DNA of 64,000 nt from Actinomycetes bacterium (GTDB taxonomy: Bacteria; Actinomycetota; Actinomycetes; Actinomycetales; Microbacteriaceae): positions 30,461 to 94,460 of the forward strand of contig JAEYVZ010000101.1 of assembly GCA_023431405.1 (NCBI GenBank). The letters run 5' to 3'. Below, piece by piece: positions 49,282-58,082 of this stretch. Made by a program: the position numbers and the translations under genes. The notes below the pieces were generated by a model. The model had not been told where the DNA came from. It searched no databases and worked only from the letters and a program-made list of their open reading frames with translations. Positions within the stretch are counted from its first letter, which is position 1; the number at the start of each line of letters is the position of its first letter.

Positions 49282-50888
49282 GACCCGACGCGGCGCGCGG
49301 GCCGGCGCCACGTCGAATCGGAGATCGGGATCGCCCGCAGCAGGTTCTTCTGGATCTTCTGCGTCTCGGTCTTGGGGATCGAGTCGACCACGTCGATGTA
49401 GAAGGGCAGCATGTAGCTCGCCATCCGGGTGGTCAGGAACTCGAACAGCGCACCCGGGTCGATCTCGGAGCCGGATTCGGGCACGATGATCACCCGCACC
49501 TCGTCCTCGCCGAACTCGGACGGCGCCGCGACCGCCGCGACCTCCTTCACCCCCGGGAACACGCGCACCTCACGCTCGATCTCGGCGGAGGAGATGTTCT
49601 CACCGCGCCGACGGATGGCATCCTTCTTGCGGTCGACGAAGAAGTAGCGGTCGTTCTCATCGCGGTAGAACGTGTCGCCCGTGTGGAACCAGCCGTTGCG
49701 GGTCGCCGCCACGGTCGCGTCGGGGCGTCCGAGGTAGCCCATCGTCATGGTCCACGGCTCGTCGTGGCGCACGAGCAGCTCACCCACCTCGCCCACCGGC
49801 ACTTCGCGGTCCCACTCGTCGACGAGGCGCACCGAGACCCCGGGACGGGCGGAGCCGCAGCTCCCCCGGCCGTCGTTGGTCCAGTCCTCCGACATGAGTG
49901 GGCAGCTCAGTTCCGTCATGTTGTAGACGGTGCCCACGCGCACGCCGAAGCGGGCCTCGAACTCGTCGACCTCGGCGATGACCGGGGCGATGATCACCTT
50001 GTCGAGCGGGTTGTCGGCATCCGCCGCAGTGCGCGGCTGGTTCCACAGGAAGTGGGCCATCGCCCCCTGGAGCAGGGTCGTCGTGACCCCGTACCGGCGC
50101 ACGTCGGGCCAGAACTCCGCGGTCTTGAACTGCTGCCGCAGCACGTATCCGCCGCCCAGCAGCAGCATGCTGTAGAAGTAGGCCTTGCCGGTGATGTGGC
50201 AGGGCGCGTACGGCGAGTAGAAGACATCCGTCTCGTCCATCGCCTGCGTCGGGATGATCGTGCGGCCGCTCTCGATCATCTGCGCCCACGGGATGACGAC
50301 GCCCTTGGAGGGCCCGGTCGTCCCCGACGTGTAGAGGATGCAGCTCGTGCCCTCCAGGGTCGGGGCGACCAGCGCGCTCTCGTCGTGCGGATGCCGCGGC
50401 GCATCGGCACCGGGCAGGCACGCCCATCCCTCCACAGGGGAGGCGATGCGCTCGGCGGCGTCGATGAGCACGATCCGCTCGACGTGCTCGAGATTGCCCG
50501 ACACCTCCGCGAGCGTGGGGAGGAAGTCGGTCACGGTCACCACGGTGCGGGCGGTCGTGTCGTTGATGACGTCGGCCAGCAGCTGGTGGCGGTACCCCAT
50601 GTTGAGCGCGGCCTCGACCGCACCCGCCCAGGTCAGCCCCATCCACACCTCGAGCGCCGCGTGCGAGGCGGGAAGGAAGGTCGCCACGATCTCGTCGGGC
50701 TCCAGCCCCAGCTCGCGGAAGAACCCCGCGTAGCCGAGGGTGTTGCCGAGCATCGTCGCGTAGTCGCGCTCGTCACCGTTCACGTCTCGCGAGAAGACGT
50801 GCTCGGGGTGCTCGGCCGCGCGGCGACGAAGCAGGTTCGGGAGGATCGTGCCCTCTTCGAGGGCAGCGGATACGGGCTTGGGAGTCAT
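49278..50888 (-). CDS. AMP-forming acyl-CoA ligase
   Basis: A 536-residue member of the acyl-adenylate-forming family, resembling carnitine/crotonobetaine- and long-chain acyl-CoA ligases. The P-loop is ILYTSGTTGPSKGVVIPW (about 187-204), A5 motif is VYNMTELSCPL, A7 is GWFHTGDTFYRDENDRYFFVDRKKD (TGD and DRKKD cores), and the A10 Lys is in PKTETQKIQKN. It activates a carboxylic acid with ATP and CoA in the cytoplasm. It lies 28 bases after MaoC in the operon and overlaps the carboxyltransferase. The substrate is presumably the acid imported by the TRAP system. Confidence 0.92.
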   Translation of the reverse strand: MTPKPVSAALEEGTILPNLLRRRAAEHPEHVFSRDVNGDERDYATMLGNTLGYAGFFRELGLEPDEIVATFLPASHAALEVWMGLTWAGAVEAALNMGYRHQLLADVINDTTARTVVTVTDFLPTLAEVSGNLEHVERIVLIDAAERIASPVEGWACLPGADAPRHPHDESALVAPTLEGTSCILYTSGTTGPSKGVVIPWAQMIESGRTIIPTQAMDETDVFYSPYAPCHITGKAYFYSMLLLGGGYVLRQQFKTAEFWPDVRRYGVTTTLLQGAMAHFLWNQPRTAADADNPLDKVIIAPVIAEVDEFEARFGVRVGTVYNMTELSCPLMSEDWTNDGRGSCGSARPGVSVRLVDEWDREVPVGEVGELLVRHDEPWTMTMGYLGRPDATVAATRNGWFHTGDTFYRDENDRYFFVDRKKDAIRRRGENISSAEIEREVRVFPGVKEVAAVAAPSEFGEDEVRVIIVPESGSEIDPGALFEFLTTRMASYMLPFYIDVVDSIPKTETQKIQKNLLRAIPISDSTWRRPARRVGS

Positions 50889-50916
50889 CGTGGTCTCCAC
50901 CAACTCTGGCGTGGGT

Positions 50917-51360
50917 TCAGCTGAAACGGAAGAGCGCGGTACCGACGAGCACCGGCTTCTCGACGCCTTCGCCCTCGATGCGCATTCCGAGGTCGGCGAT
51001 GACGGCGTCGCCCTTGACGCGGGCGCTCTTGATGGTCATGTGCATGCGGATGCGCGAGCCCGCCCGCACAGGGCCGGTGAAGCGCAGACCGTCGATACCG
51101 TAGTTCACGGTGAGGGTGCGGTCGGTGATGACGAGCAGCTCGTCGAGGAACTGCGAGATGAGCGAGGCGATGAGATAGCCGTGCGCGATCGTCGCGCCGA
51201 AAGGACCGGCGGCGGCGCGCTCCTCATCGACGTGGATCCACTGGTCGTCAGTGGTCAGCTCGCTGAACTTGTTGATGAGCGACTGCTCGACGGTGAACCA
51301 TTCGCTCACTCCGAGGTCGAGGTCCTTCGCGTCGCGGACCTGGGCGAGGGTGAGTTCCAT
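50917..51360 (-). CDS. MaoC-like hotdog-fold dehydratase
   Basis: A 147-residue MaoC/R-hydratase-type protein that hydrates enoyl-CoA or acts as a related thioester enzyme. The hydratase-2 motif region is DDQWIHVDEERAAAGPFGATIAHGYLIASL, here marked by its D-x4-H pair at DQWIHVD and AHGYL. It closes with VLVGTALFRFS. AAGGAGC precedes the ATG at 51360. It sits between SDR and ligase genes in the operon, suggesting sequential hydration and dehydrogenation of a CoA-bound intermediate. Confidence 0.9.
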   Translation of the reverse strand: MELTLAQVRDAKDLDLGVSEWFTVEQSLINKFSELTTDDQWIHVDEERAAAGPFGATIAHGYLIASLISQFLDELLVITDRTLTVNYGIDGLRFTGPVRAGSRIRMHMTIKSARVKGDAVIADLGMRIEGEGVEKPVLVGTALFRFS

Positions 51361-51425
51361 GTGTGCTCCTTGCGTATCTGTGTCTTGTCGGTGTCGGGTG
51401 TGGGGTGCGAGTGCTTGCCCGCGGG

Positions 51426-52172
51426 TCAGATGGCGATGCCGCCGTCGACGGGCAGGACGACGCCCGTGATGTAGCCGGCGTCAGCCGAGGAGAGGAAGGC
51501 GATCGCCGGCACGAGTTCGTCGGTCGTCGAGAAGCGCTGCATCGGCACCTCTTTGCGGATCTCCTCGCGGCGCTCGAACGGGATCGAGTCGATCATCGCC
51601 GTCTGCGCGTTCGGGCTGATGGCGTTGACGGTCACCCCGAAGGCCGCGAGCTCCTTGGCCGTGGCCTTGGTGAGGCCGATGATCCCGGCCTTGGCGGCGG
51701 AGTAGTTGGCCTGACCGAAGTTGCCGCGGATGCCGGCGTAGGAGGTCGTGTTGACGATGCGTCCGTAGCCGGCGGCCCGCATGAGCGGGGAGCAGGCCCG
51801 GATGAAGTTGAACGTGCCGCGCAGGTGCACGTTGATGACGGTGTTCCAGTCGTCGTCGGTGAGCTTCCAGTGCACGCGGTCGCGGAGCACTCCGGCGTTG
51901 TTGACGAGCACGTCGACGCGTCCCTCTGCGGCGGCGACCGCGGCTTCGGCTGTCGCGGCATCGCTCACGTCACCGGCCACCAGCACGAGCCGGCCGTCCG
52001 AGGCATCGCGCAGCGGCTCCAACGGCGTCACGTCGAGGTCGACCGCGATCACTCGGGCACCGGCGGCGAGGAACGACTCCACCGTCGTGCGGCCGATCCC
52101 CTGCGCGGAGCCGGTGTGGATGACGGTGCGTCCCGTGAAATCGAAGGTGACCTCGGAGGCGAAAGAAGACAT
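51426..52172 (-). CDS. short-chain dehydrogenase/reductase (FabG-like)
   Basis: A 248-residue NAD(P)-dependent SDR. Cofactor motif TGSAQGIGRT (about 20-29), VLVNNAGVL (about 88-96), and catalytic Ser/Tyr/Lys with NTTSYAG and YSAAKAG are intact. The tail SSADAGYITGVVLPVDGG is typical of FabG-like enzymes. An Asp-Leu-Asp after the second strand (AVDLDV) suggests NAD preference. In the operon it probably oxidises a 3-hydroxyacyl-CoA made by the MaoC protein. AGGGAG supports the ATG at 52172. Confidence 0.92.
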   Translation of the reverse strand: MSSFASEVTFDFTGRTVIHTGSAQGIGRTTVESFLAAGARVIAVDLDVTPLEPLRDASDGRLVLVAGDVSDAATAEAAVAAAEGRVDVLVNNAGVLRDRVHWKLTDDDWNTVINVHLRGTFNFIRACSPLMRAAGYGRIVNTTSYAGIRGNFGQANYSAAKAGIIGLTKATAKELAAFGVTVNAISPNAQTAMIDSIPFERREEIRKEVPMQRFSTTDELVPAIAFLSSADAGYITGVVLPVDGGIAI

Positions 52173-52247
52173 GGTTCTCCCTGGGTATGGCGATGGACGG
52201 AAGGTGACGGGCGGTGCTGCCGGGATGAGCCCGGCGCGGGGCCGCGC

Positions 52248-53672
52248 TCAGTTGGCGACGAGCGAGGGGAGGAAGAGCACCAGATCGGGGAAGAGGAAGA
52301 GCACGACCACGACGGCCAGCTCCACCAGGACCAGAGGCAGGATGCCGCGGAAGACCGTCTGAGCGGGAACACCGGTCGTGCCCGACACCACGAAGCAGCT
52401 GACGCCGACCGGCGGGGTCACAAGGCCCACCTCGATGAGCTTGACGACGAGGATCGCGAACCAGATGCCGTCGAAGCCGAGCCCTGTGACGATGGGGTGC
52501 ATGAGCGGCACGGCGATCACGAGGATCGAGATCGACTCCAGCGCCATGCCCATCGGGATGAGGATGAGAAGGAGGATGGCGACGATCACCCAGCCGGGCA
52601 CGTCGAGGGTGCCGACCCACGTGGCGAGCTCCTGCGGCACGCGGGAGGCGACGAAGAAGGTCGACAGCACCATCGAGCCGACGACGATCGCGAACACGCT
52701 CGTCGTGGAGGTCGCCGCTTCCTTGAGCGCGTCGGCGACGTTTCGCCACAGCGAGCGCAGGCCCGTGCGCCGGAGCTCGATGAGCATCATCAGGAGCGCG
52801 GCGATGGCGCCGAGGGCCGCCGACTCAGTGGGGGTGACGATCCCCGAGTAGAGGCCGCCCATGACGATCAGGAAGAGGATGCCGATGTTGACGAGACCGC
52901 GCCACGGGAGCTTCCGCAGCGGCACCTGCGTGATGTCGCGCTCGACGGGGCGGGCGGGGGCGTCGACCTCGGCGAGGGAGACGGAGCCTGCCGGCACCTT
53001 CGCGTTGACGGCGGCGTGGGCGGTGACGGTCTCCAGCGAGCGCTCGCCGACCGGGACGATGACGCGACGGGCGACCGTCATGATGTACAGGATGTACGCG
53101 GCGGCCGACAGGAGGCCGGGGATGATGCCGGCGGCGAGCACCTGAGCGGGCGACTCGCCCGAGAGCACGGCGTAGAGCACGAGCATGATGCTCGGCGGGA
53201 TCATGACGCCGAGCGTGCCGGCGACGGCGACGATGCCGGTGGCGAAGTGGGCGGGGTAGCCGTACTTGCGCATCTCGCCGACGGCCATCTTCGACATCGT
53301 GGCGGCGGTGGCGACGCTCGACCCGGAGACGGCGGCGAAGCCGGCGCAGGCCATGACGGTGGCGCACCCGAGACCGCCGGGCAGACGCCGGAACACGCGG
53401 TTGGCGATCGCGAACACCTGTTCGGCGATGCCCGCTTTCACCGCCAACGTCCCCATGAGGATGAACATCGGGATCATGGTCAGCGAGAAGGTGGCCGTCG
53501 CCGTGAAGGGCACGGAGCCGAGGACGTTGGTGGCGTAGCCGAAGCTGTGGAGCAGCACGAGGCCGACCGCCCCGGAGCCGGCGAGCGAGAAGGCGACGGG
53601 CACTTCCATCGCGAGGAGCAGCATCAGCACACCGAGGGTGATGGCGATGATGAGGGAGGTGTCGAGGATCAT
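52248..53672 (-). CDS. dctM: TRAP transporter large permease DctM
   Basis: A 474-residue TRAP large membrane subunit with about twelve hydrophobic segments. It contains typical DctM landmarks: PMFILMGTLAVKAGIAEQ, GCATVMACAGFAAVSGSSVATAATM, ATGIVAVAGTLGVMIPPSIMLVLYAV (by residues 145-170), and the final FVVSGTTGVPAQTVFRGILP. A hydrophilic insert of ~50 residues near 210-265 makes it longer than the ~430-residue norm. It couples Na+ to uptake of an organic acid delivered by DctP. Follows dctQ by 32 bases. Confidence 0.93.
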   Translation of the reverse strand: MILDTSLIIAITLGVLMLLLAMEVPVAFSLAGSGAVGLVLLHSFGYATNVLGSVPFTATATFSLTMIPMFILMGTLAVKAGIAEQVFAIANRVFRRLPGGLGCATVMACAGFAAVSGSSVATAATMSKMAVGEMRKYGYPAHFATGIVAVAGTLGVMIPPSIMLVLYAVLSGESPAQVLAAGIIPGLLSAAAYILYIMTVARRVIVPVGERSLETVTAHAAVNAKVPAGSVSLAEVDAPARPVERDITQVPLRKLPWRGLVNIGILFLIVMGGLYSGIVTPTESAALGAIAALLMMLIELRRTGLRSLWRNVADALKEAATSTTSVFAIVVGSMVLSTFFVASRVPQELATWVGTLDVPGWVIVAILLLILIPMGMALESISILVIAVPLMHPIVTGLGFDGIWFAILVVKLIEVGLVTPPVGVSCFVVSGTTGVPAQTVFRGILPLVLVELAVVVVLFLFPDLVLFLPSLVAN

Positions 53673-53704
53673 CGTTGGTTCCTATTCAGACTCGGAGCGC
53701 AGCG

Positions 53705-54241
53705 TCAGACGACGTGCGCGCCGTCCTCTGCGCGGTTGACGGGCACGGGCTTGAGGCCCCGGGCGATCTGCAGGTTGTCCCACACGCCGACGATGTAGAC
53801 GGGCAGCGTGAGGGCGAGACCGACGACGATCGTGGCGCGCGCCGGCCACAGCGGCCATTGCGCGAGGCCGAACTTGTACTCGCCCGTCTCGAACGCGTCG
53901 AGGGCGCGGATGCCGGTGGCCCACAGCATCCAGATGAGGAGGACGGCGACGAGCGTGAACGCCGCCGCCCTCACTCCGGCGGCGATGCGACCGGGAAGCG
54001 CACCGGTGACCAGGGTCAGCGCGATGTGCGACCCCGAGTAGGCGCAGTAGCCGAGCGCCAGGAACACCAGGGCGACCAGAAGCGTCTCCGACAGCTCCAC
54101 CATGCCGGGGATGCTGCGGTTGGTGACGAATCGCGCCACCGCGTCCGCGGTGATCGAGATCGCGAGCGCCATCGTGAGCGCGGCGGCGACGATGGCCGCC
54201 ACGCGTGAGGCCACGCCGTTGAATCTGTCGAGGTGCTTCAT
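53705..54241 (-). CDS. dctQ: TRAP transporter small permease DctQ
   Basis: A 178-residue four-helix small subunit of the TRAP system. Hydrophobic segments lie near 12-35, 48-70, 90-113 and 133-158. The conserved pattern PGMVELSETLLVALVFLALGYCAYSGSHIAL matches DctQ (SE followed by the GSHI region). AAGG is close to the ATG at 54241. It lies between dctP (34 bases upstream) and dctM. Confidence 0.9.
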   Translation of the reverse strand: MKHLDRFNGVASRVAAIVAAALTMALAISITADAVARFVTNRSIPGMVELSETLLVALVFLALGYCAYSGSHIALTLVTGALPGRIAAGVRAAAFTLVAVLLIWMLWATGIRALDAFETGEYKFGLAQWPLWPARATIVVGLALTLPVYIVGVWDNLQIARGLKPVPVNRAEDGAHVV

Positions 54242-54275
54242 TCCTGTGCCTTTCGTGCGCTTCCCGGTCGTTCGA

Positions 54276-55433
54276 TCAGCGCTCTTCGGCGAAGCGCGCC
54301 GCGCAGTCGGCGAGCGGCGCGACACGGCTCGTGTCGTCGGCGCCGAACTCGGCGAGGTAGCCGCGGTACTCCTCGAGCACCGACTCGGGGTCGGCGATGC
54401 CGGCCTTCTTGGCGGTCTCGACCCACATCTTCTCGGCCTTGTCGCCCGTGAGGCTCTTGAACTTCGCGATCTCGTCGTCGGACCAGCGCGTGAGGGTCAC
54501 GTTGTCCTGCTCGAGCATGTAGTCGCACTGGGTGGCGGCGGTCTCGGCGAACACCTCGATGCCTTCACCGGTGTTCAGGCGCTCGATGGCCGAGTCGACG
54601 ATGGCCTTCTGGTTGTCGGAGAGGCCGTCGTAGGCGGCCTGCGACAGCCACATGCCGATCGTGATGTAGTGCCCGTAGCCGGTGTCGGTCCAGTGGTCGA
54701 GCACCTCGGTGAGCTTGTACGAGATGGGTGCGTCGATGTTGTTGGCGACGCCGTCGATGACGCCGCGCTCGACGCCTTCGTACATCTCACCGGCGGTCAG
54801 CGCGATCGGCGAGGCGTTGACGGCCTCCATCGCGGCGAGCATGCCGTCACCGACCGCGCGGATGCGCAGGCCGTCGAACGACTCGGTCGACTCCAGCGGC
54901 ACCTTCGAGCCGAACAGCGACGCACCGGCGGGCCAGTACGCGAGGTTCTTGAGGCCGATGCGGGCGCTCTCGTCGTTGAAGACCTCGTTGCTCTTCGACA
55001 GTTCGTAGAAGGCGCGGGTCATGGCCGCGTTGTCGTCGGTCATGAACGGCAGTGCGCTGAGGTTCTGGAGGGGGAACTTGTCGGGCGTGTAGGTGGCGGG
55101 GACGACACCCATGTCGGCGCGGCCGTCCATGACGCACTGCACGATCTCGGCGCTCGGGCAGAGCGAGTCTGCGGCGAAGTAGTCGAAGGTGATGGAGCCT
55201 TCCGACTCCTCCTCGACGGTGTCGAGGAACCAGTGCACCATGTCGGCGTTCGGTGTGCCGTCGAGGAGGAAGCTCGCGACGCTGAGCTTCACGGCCTTGT
55301 CCTCGGTGGCGGCGTCGCCGGGCTTGTCGGCGCCTGCGCTGCTGCAGCCGGTCAGGATCAGCGTCGCCGCCAGTCCGCCCAGTGCCGCAGCGCTCAGAAC
55401 CCGCGTGCGGGCCGTGCGTCCAAAGCGATTCAT
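54276..55433 (-). CDS. dctP: TRAP transporter substrate-binding protein DctP
   Basis: A 385-residue extracytoplasmic solute receptor, a lipoprotein with lipobox LTGC (Cys near 29). DctP-family features include ADSLCPSAEIVQCVMDGRADMGVVPATY and the ligand-binding Arg in FDGLRIRAVGDG, followed by EMYEGVERGVIDGV. It captures a carboxylate ligand outside the membrane. GGGAGA precedes the ATG at 55433. It is the first gene of the eight-gene operon, divergent from the SorC-type regulator. The extra Cys pair (about 96 and 104) may form a disulfide. Confidence 0.93.
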   Translation of the reverse strand: MNRFGRTARTRVLSAAALGGLAATLILTGCSSAGADKPGDAATEDKAVKLSVASFLLDGTPNADMVHWFLDTVEEESEGSITFDYFAADSLCPSAEIVQCVMDGRADMGVVPATYTPDKFPLQNLSALPFMTDDNAAMTRAFYELSKSNEVFNDESARIGLKNLAYWPAGASLFGSKVPLESTESFDGLRIRAVGDGMLAAMEAVNASPIALTAGEMYEGVERGVIDGVANNIDAPISYKLTEVLDHWTDTGYGHYITIGMWLSQAAYDGLSDNQKAIVDSAIERLNTGEGIEVFAETAATQCDYMLEQDNVTLTRWSDDEIAKFKSLTGDKAEKMWVETAKKAGIADPESVLEEYRGYLAEFGADDTSRVAPLADCAARFAEER

Positions 55434-55679
55434 CGTTGATCTCCCATCGTCGTTGAGGGCATGCAGGGGACCTGCGTGGATAGTCCCGCCTTCGGGTCGG
55501 CGGGCACGTCGATCACTATGCAGGAGGGATGAACGGCCGCGCAAAGCCGATGAGAATACGTGCACGCGCCCACCCGGGGGCCGTATGCTCGGCGGAAGCG
55601 GACCGTCACGATGCATCGGAGTGCCGGACCGCCGGCTCCCCTCCGTGGGCGTCGACCGGCCTGAGAAGGGGATCCGCCC

Positions 55680-56624
55680 GTGGAATCCACGAAAGAACTG
55701 CACCGCGCTGCGCACCTGTACTACATCCAGAACATGACGATGGATGCCATCGCCGCCGACCTGAAGACGTCGCGGTCGACGGTCTCGCGCATGCTCGAAC
55801 GTGCACGCCGCGTGGGAATCGTCTCAATCGAGGTGCACGCCCCCAACGATCAAGATCCGCACATCCATCGGGCGTTCGCACGGCGGTTCGGGATCACCAC
55901 GCACCTCGTCCCGGTGCCGCGCCTGCTCAACGACATCGACACCCATGACCGGGTGTGCGCGGCGGCCGCCGCCCTCATCCCCCGTTTCTTCGAAAGCGGG
56001 CAGAGCCTCGGGGTCGCCTGGGGCTCGACGACGACCACGATCAGCCGGCACCTGGGCACCCACCCGCTCGTGCGGGCGCGGGTCGTCCAGCTCAACGGCG
56101 CCGGGAGCCTCGCCGGTGTCGACTTCGCCAGCGACATCCTGCAGCGCTTCGGGGAGGCCTTCGGCGCCGAGGTGCAGCACTTCCCCGTGCCGGCGTTCTT
56201 CGACGATCCGGAGGCCAAGAAGATCATGTGGCGGGAGCGGAGCGTCCGCCGCATCCTCGACCTCCACGAGCAGCTCGACGTCGCCCTCTTCGGGATCGGC
56301 TCGCCGCGTGCGGAGGTGCCGAGCAAGGTGTACCGCGCCAACTACCTGGAGCAGGCCGACCAGGAGGCACTCATCCAGTCGGGCGTGGTCGGCGACATCG
56401 CCACGGTGTTCTTCCGCGCCGACGGCAGCACGCACGACATCCCGCTGAACGCCCGTACGACGGGAATGAGCTTCGACCTGCTCCGGCGCGTACCCCGGCG
56501 CGTGTGCGTCGTGTCGGGCAAGAGCCGACTGCTCGCGCTGCGCGGGGCCCTCGCCGCCGGCCTCATCTCCGACCTCGTCATCGACGAGCCGAGCGCCACC
56601 TGGCTCATCCGGAGCCTCACGTAG
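55680..56624 (+). CDS. SorC-family transcriptional regulator
   Basis: A 314-residue SorC/DeoR-like regulator. The N-terminal helix-turn-helix (about 5-50) reads YIQNMTMDAIAADLKTSRSTVSRMLERAR; the C-terminal effector domain (60-310) has SLGVAWGSTTTTISRHL, QLNGAG, and ALFGIGSPRAEV, as in sugar-phosphate-binding regulators. GTG at 55680 follows AAGGGGA. It is divergent from the TRAP operon across a 246-base gap and most likely controls it, sensing a pathway metabolite. No clear dyad operator could be picked out by eye. Confidence 0.9.
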   Translation: MESTKELHRAAHLYYIQNMTMDAIAADLKTSRSTVSRMLERARRVGIVSIEVHAPNDQDPHIHRAFARRFGITTHLVPVPRLLNDIDTHDRVCAAAAALIPRFFESGQSLGVAWGSTTTTISRHLGTHPLVRARVVQLNGAGSLAGVDFASDILQRFGEAFGAEVQHFPVPAFFDDPEAKKIMWRERSVRRILDLHEQLDVALFGIGSPRAEVPSKVYRANYLEQADQEALIQSGVVGDIATVFFRADGSTHDIPLNARTTGMSFDLLRRVPRRVCVVSGKSRLLALRGALAAGLISDLVIDEPSATWLIRSLT

Positions 56625-56693
56625 CGCAGGCGGGCCATATGACCGGGTACGTGCCGAAAAGGATCTCGGCGCTCCCACCCTATGATTTGCTGC

Positions 56694-57404
56694 GTGTCTC
56701 GCCTCTCCCACAATCGCTATCTGCCCCAGGCCGACGACCGGCTGCGGTTTCTGGCCGGATCCACGGAGCTGTTTGCGCTACCCGATCACCAGTTGCTTGT
56801 GAAGCAGTGGGGAGAGTCTTGGCCGACGATGGCATGGTTCCACGTGAACCCCTGGCGCGCCCGCGATCGTTGGGTGAGATATCACTACCTTCCGCGGTCG
56901 AAGGAATATCCCACCACTCCGGCTGAGGACCGGGAGATCCTGCGCCGCTACCGCGACGTGCTCGCTGCGGTAGCCGAGGACAGCGACCAGGTGACCGTGA
57001 TGGTGGAGGCGTACGCCTACTCCTCGGCGACCGCCGTTCCGAGGAAGCCTGCACCTCCGGAGCCGGGAGTGCGGCGCATCCTGGGGGACGCGTCATGGCT
57101 GGGAGTTCTTCGCGAACTCAACGAGGATGACTACGACGGATGGGCTCATCTCTGGGTCACACAGATGAGCGTCCACGATTCTCGCCTGACGGATCTGTTC
57201 GAGGCTGTCACGTCAATGCACGAGCGTCCCGTGATCATGACGGAAGGCTGTCGGCGCGTGTTCCGTCCGTACGAAGGCGGCGTTGACGTGTGCGTGGAAT
57301 CCGAGGAGACGCGGCAGACCTTTCTCGAGAGATTCCCGTCGTGGCTCTCACCCCTGCGCGAGTGGGAGCCGCGCGCCGACGAGACCCCACAGCAAGACGA
57401 GTAG
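56694..57404 (+). CDS. hypothetical protein, possibly leaderless
   Basis: A 236-residue protein I do not recognise. It is rich in Trp and Arg (WGESWPTMAWFHVNPWRARD), with a possible catalytic or binding acidic region (YGGVDVCVESEETRQTF) towards the C-terminus and no signal peptide or membrane helix. A TATGAT box (56681-56686) ends seven bases before the GTG at 56694, so the start is chosen as leaderless; an ATG at 56682 is inside that box. Codon use is less GC-rich than in the operon to the left, fitting accessory DNA. It is convergent with the potassium channel gene. Comparisons with DUF3885-type proteins came to mind but are not supported. Confidence 0.7.
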   Translation: MSRLSHNRYLPQADDRLRFLAGSTELFALPDHQLLVKQWGESWPTMAWFHVNPWRARDRWVRYHYLPRSKEYPTTPAEDREILRRYRDVLAAVAEDSDQVTVMVEAYAYSSATAVPRKPAPPEPGVRRILGDASWLGVLRELNEDDYDGWAHLWVTQMSVHDSRLTDLFEAVTSMHERPVIMTEGCRRVFRPYEGGVDVCVESEETRQTFLERFPSWLSPLREWEPRADETPQQDE

Positions 57405-57414
57405 AGCCGACTGC

Positions 57415-57984
57415 TCAGGGCGAAGGACTCCCCCGATGGGCGAGCCTCGCCTGGGCGGCCGAGACGAAAGCCTTCACGATGGCGCCGATGAGGACGATGT
57501 CGAGGATCATCTGCGCCGAGACGAACAGTTTCGCGGCATCGGTCTCTGGGGTGATGTCACCGAACCCCACGGTCGCGAAGACCGTGATCGTGAAGTACAG
57601 CGCGCTCGCATGGTTCAACGGACGGCTGAATGCTTCCGCAGGGAAGGCCAGGTAGGCGGTGGCGAACAGGAGCAGGAAGACGATGATCGTGACGCCGATG
57701 GCCTGCACGGCACGCAGTTCGGGAAGCTCGGCGGCGACGATCCCGTGAAGCTGCCGGACCAGCAGCGCGGCGAAGAGGAATCCGCCTCCGACGATCACGA
57801 CCAGGGCGGTCCACACGATGTGCGCGTCGGGACTGACCGCGAAGTACGCGGCGAGGAGGAGGCACCAGCTGATGGCCACGGTCACGGAGGTCTTGGTCAC
57901 TTCGCGACGGCGACGGCGCTCCTCCAGTTCGGAGAGACGATGAGCCTCCGCTTTCCCGCCCCGCGGCTCCTCTGCGGCCCTCAT
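57415..57984 (-). CDS. two-transmembrane potassium channel family protein
   Basis: A 189-residue ion channel. A charged N-terminus is followed by four hydrophobic segments (about 31-50, 55-75, 91-113, 140-170). The pore helix YFTITVFATVGFGDITP carries the K+ selectivity filter TVGFGD. No RCK or nucleotide-binding domain follows. It would conduct K+ across the membrane. The ATG at 57984 is preceded by GGGGGG only, so the start is less certain. Some defence systems use such channels for membrane depolarisation, but this one looks like ordinary YugO-type channels found throughout actinobacteria. Confidence 0.87.
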   Translation of the reverse strand: MRAAEEPRGGKAEAHRLSELEERRRRREVTKTSVTVAISWCLLLAAYFAVSPDAHIVWTALVVIVGGGFLFAALLVRQLHGIVAAELPELRAVQAIGVTIIVFLLLFATAYLAFPAEAFSRPLNHASALYFTITVFATVGFGDITPETDAAKLFVSAQMILDIVLIGAIVKAFVSAAQARLAHRGSPSP

Positions 57985-58082
57985 GCCCCCCGACGATACG
58001 ACACCCGCTTTCGCGGCACCATCCCCGGCGAGAGGAGGATGCTCGCCTGCAGCGGCGCTGTCTGCGGTGCAGCCAGACCTCG

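Noticed and set aside
51363..53798. 811-codon open frame on the plus strand
   Set aside because: Antisense to the SDR and dctM genes; rich in Asp/His/Arg/Glu as expected from the complement of membrane-protein codons.
57415..57984. Potassium channel as a defence effector of the island
   Set aside because: The protein looks like an ordinary 2-TM channel without a fused sensing domain, and it has no operon link to the unknown pair or the Abi gene.
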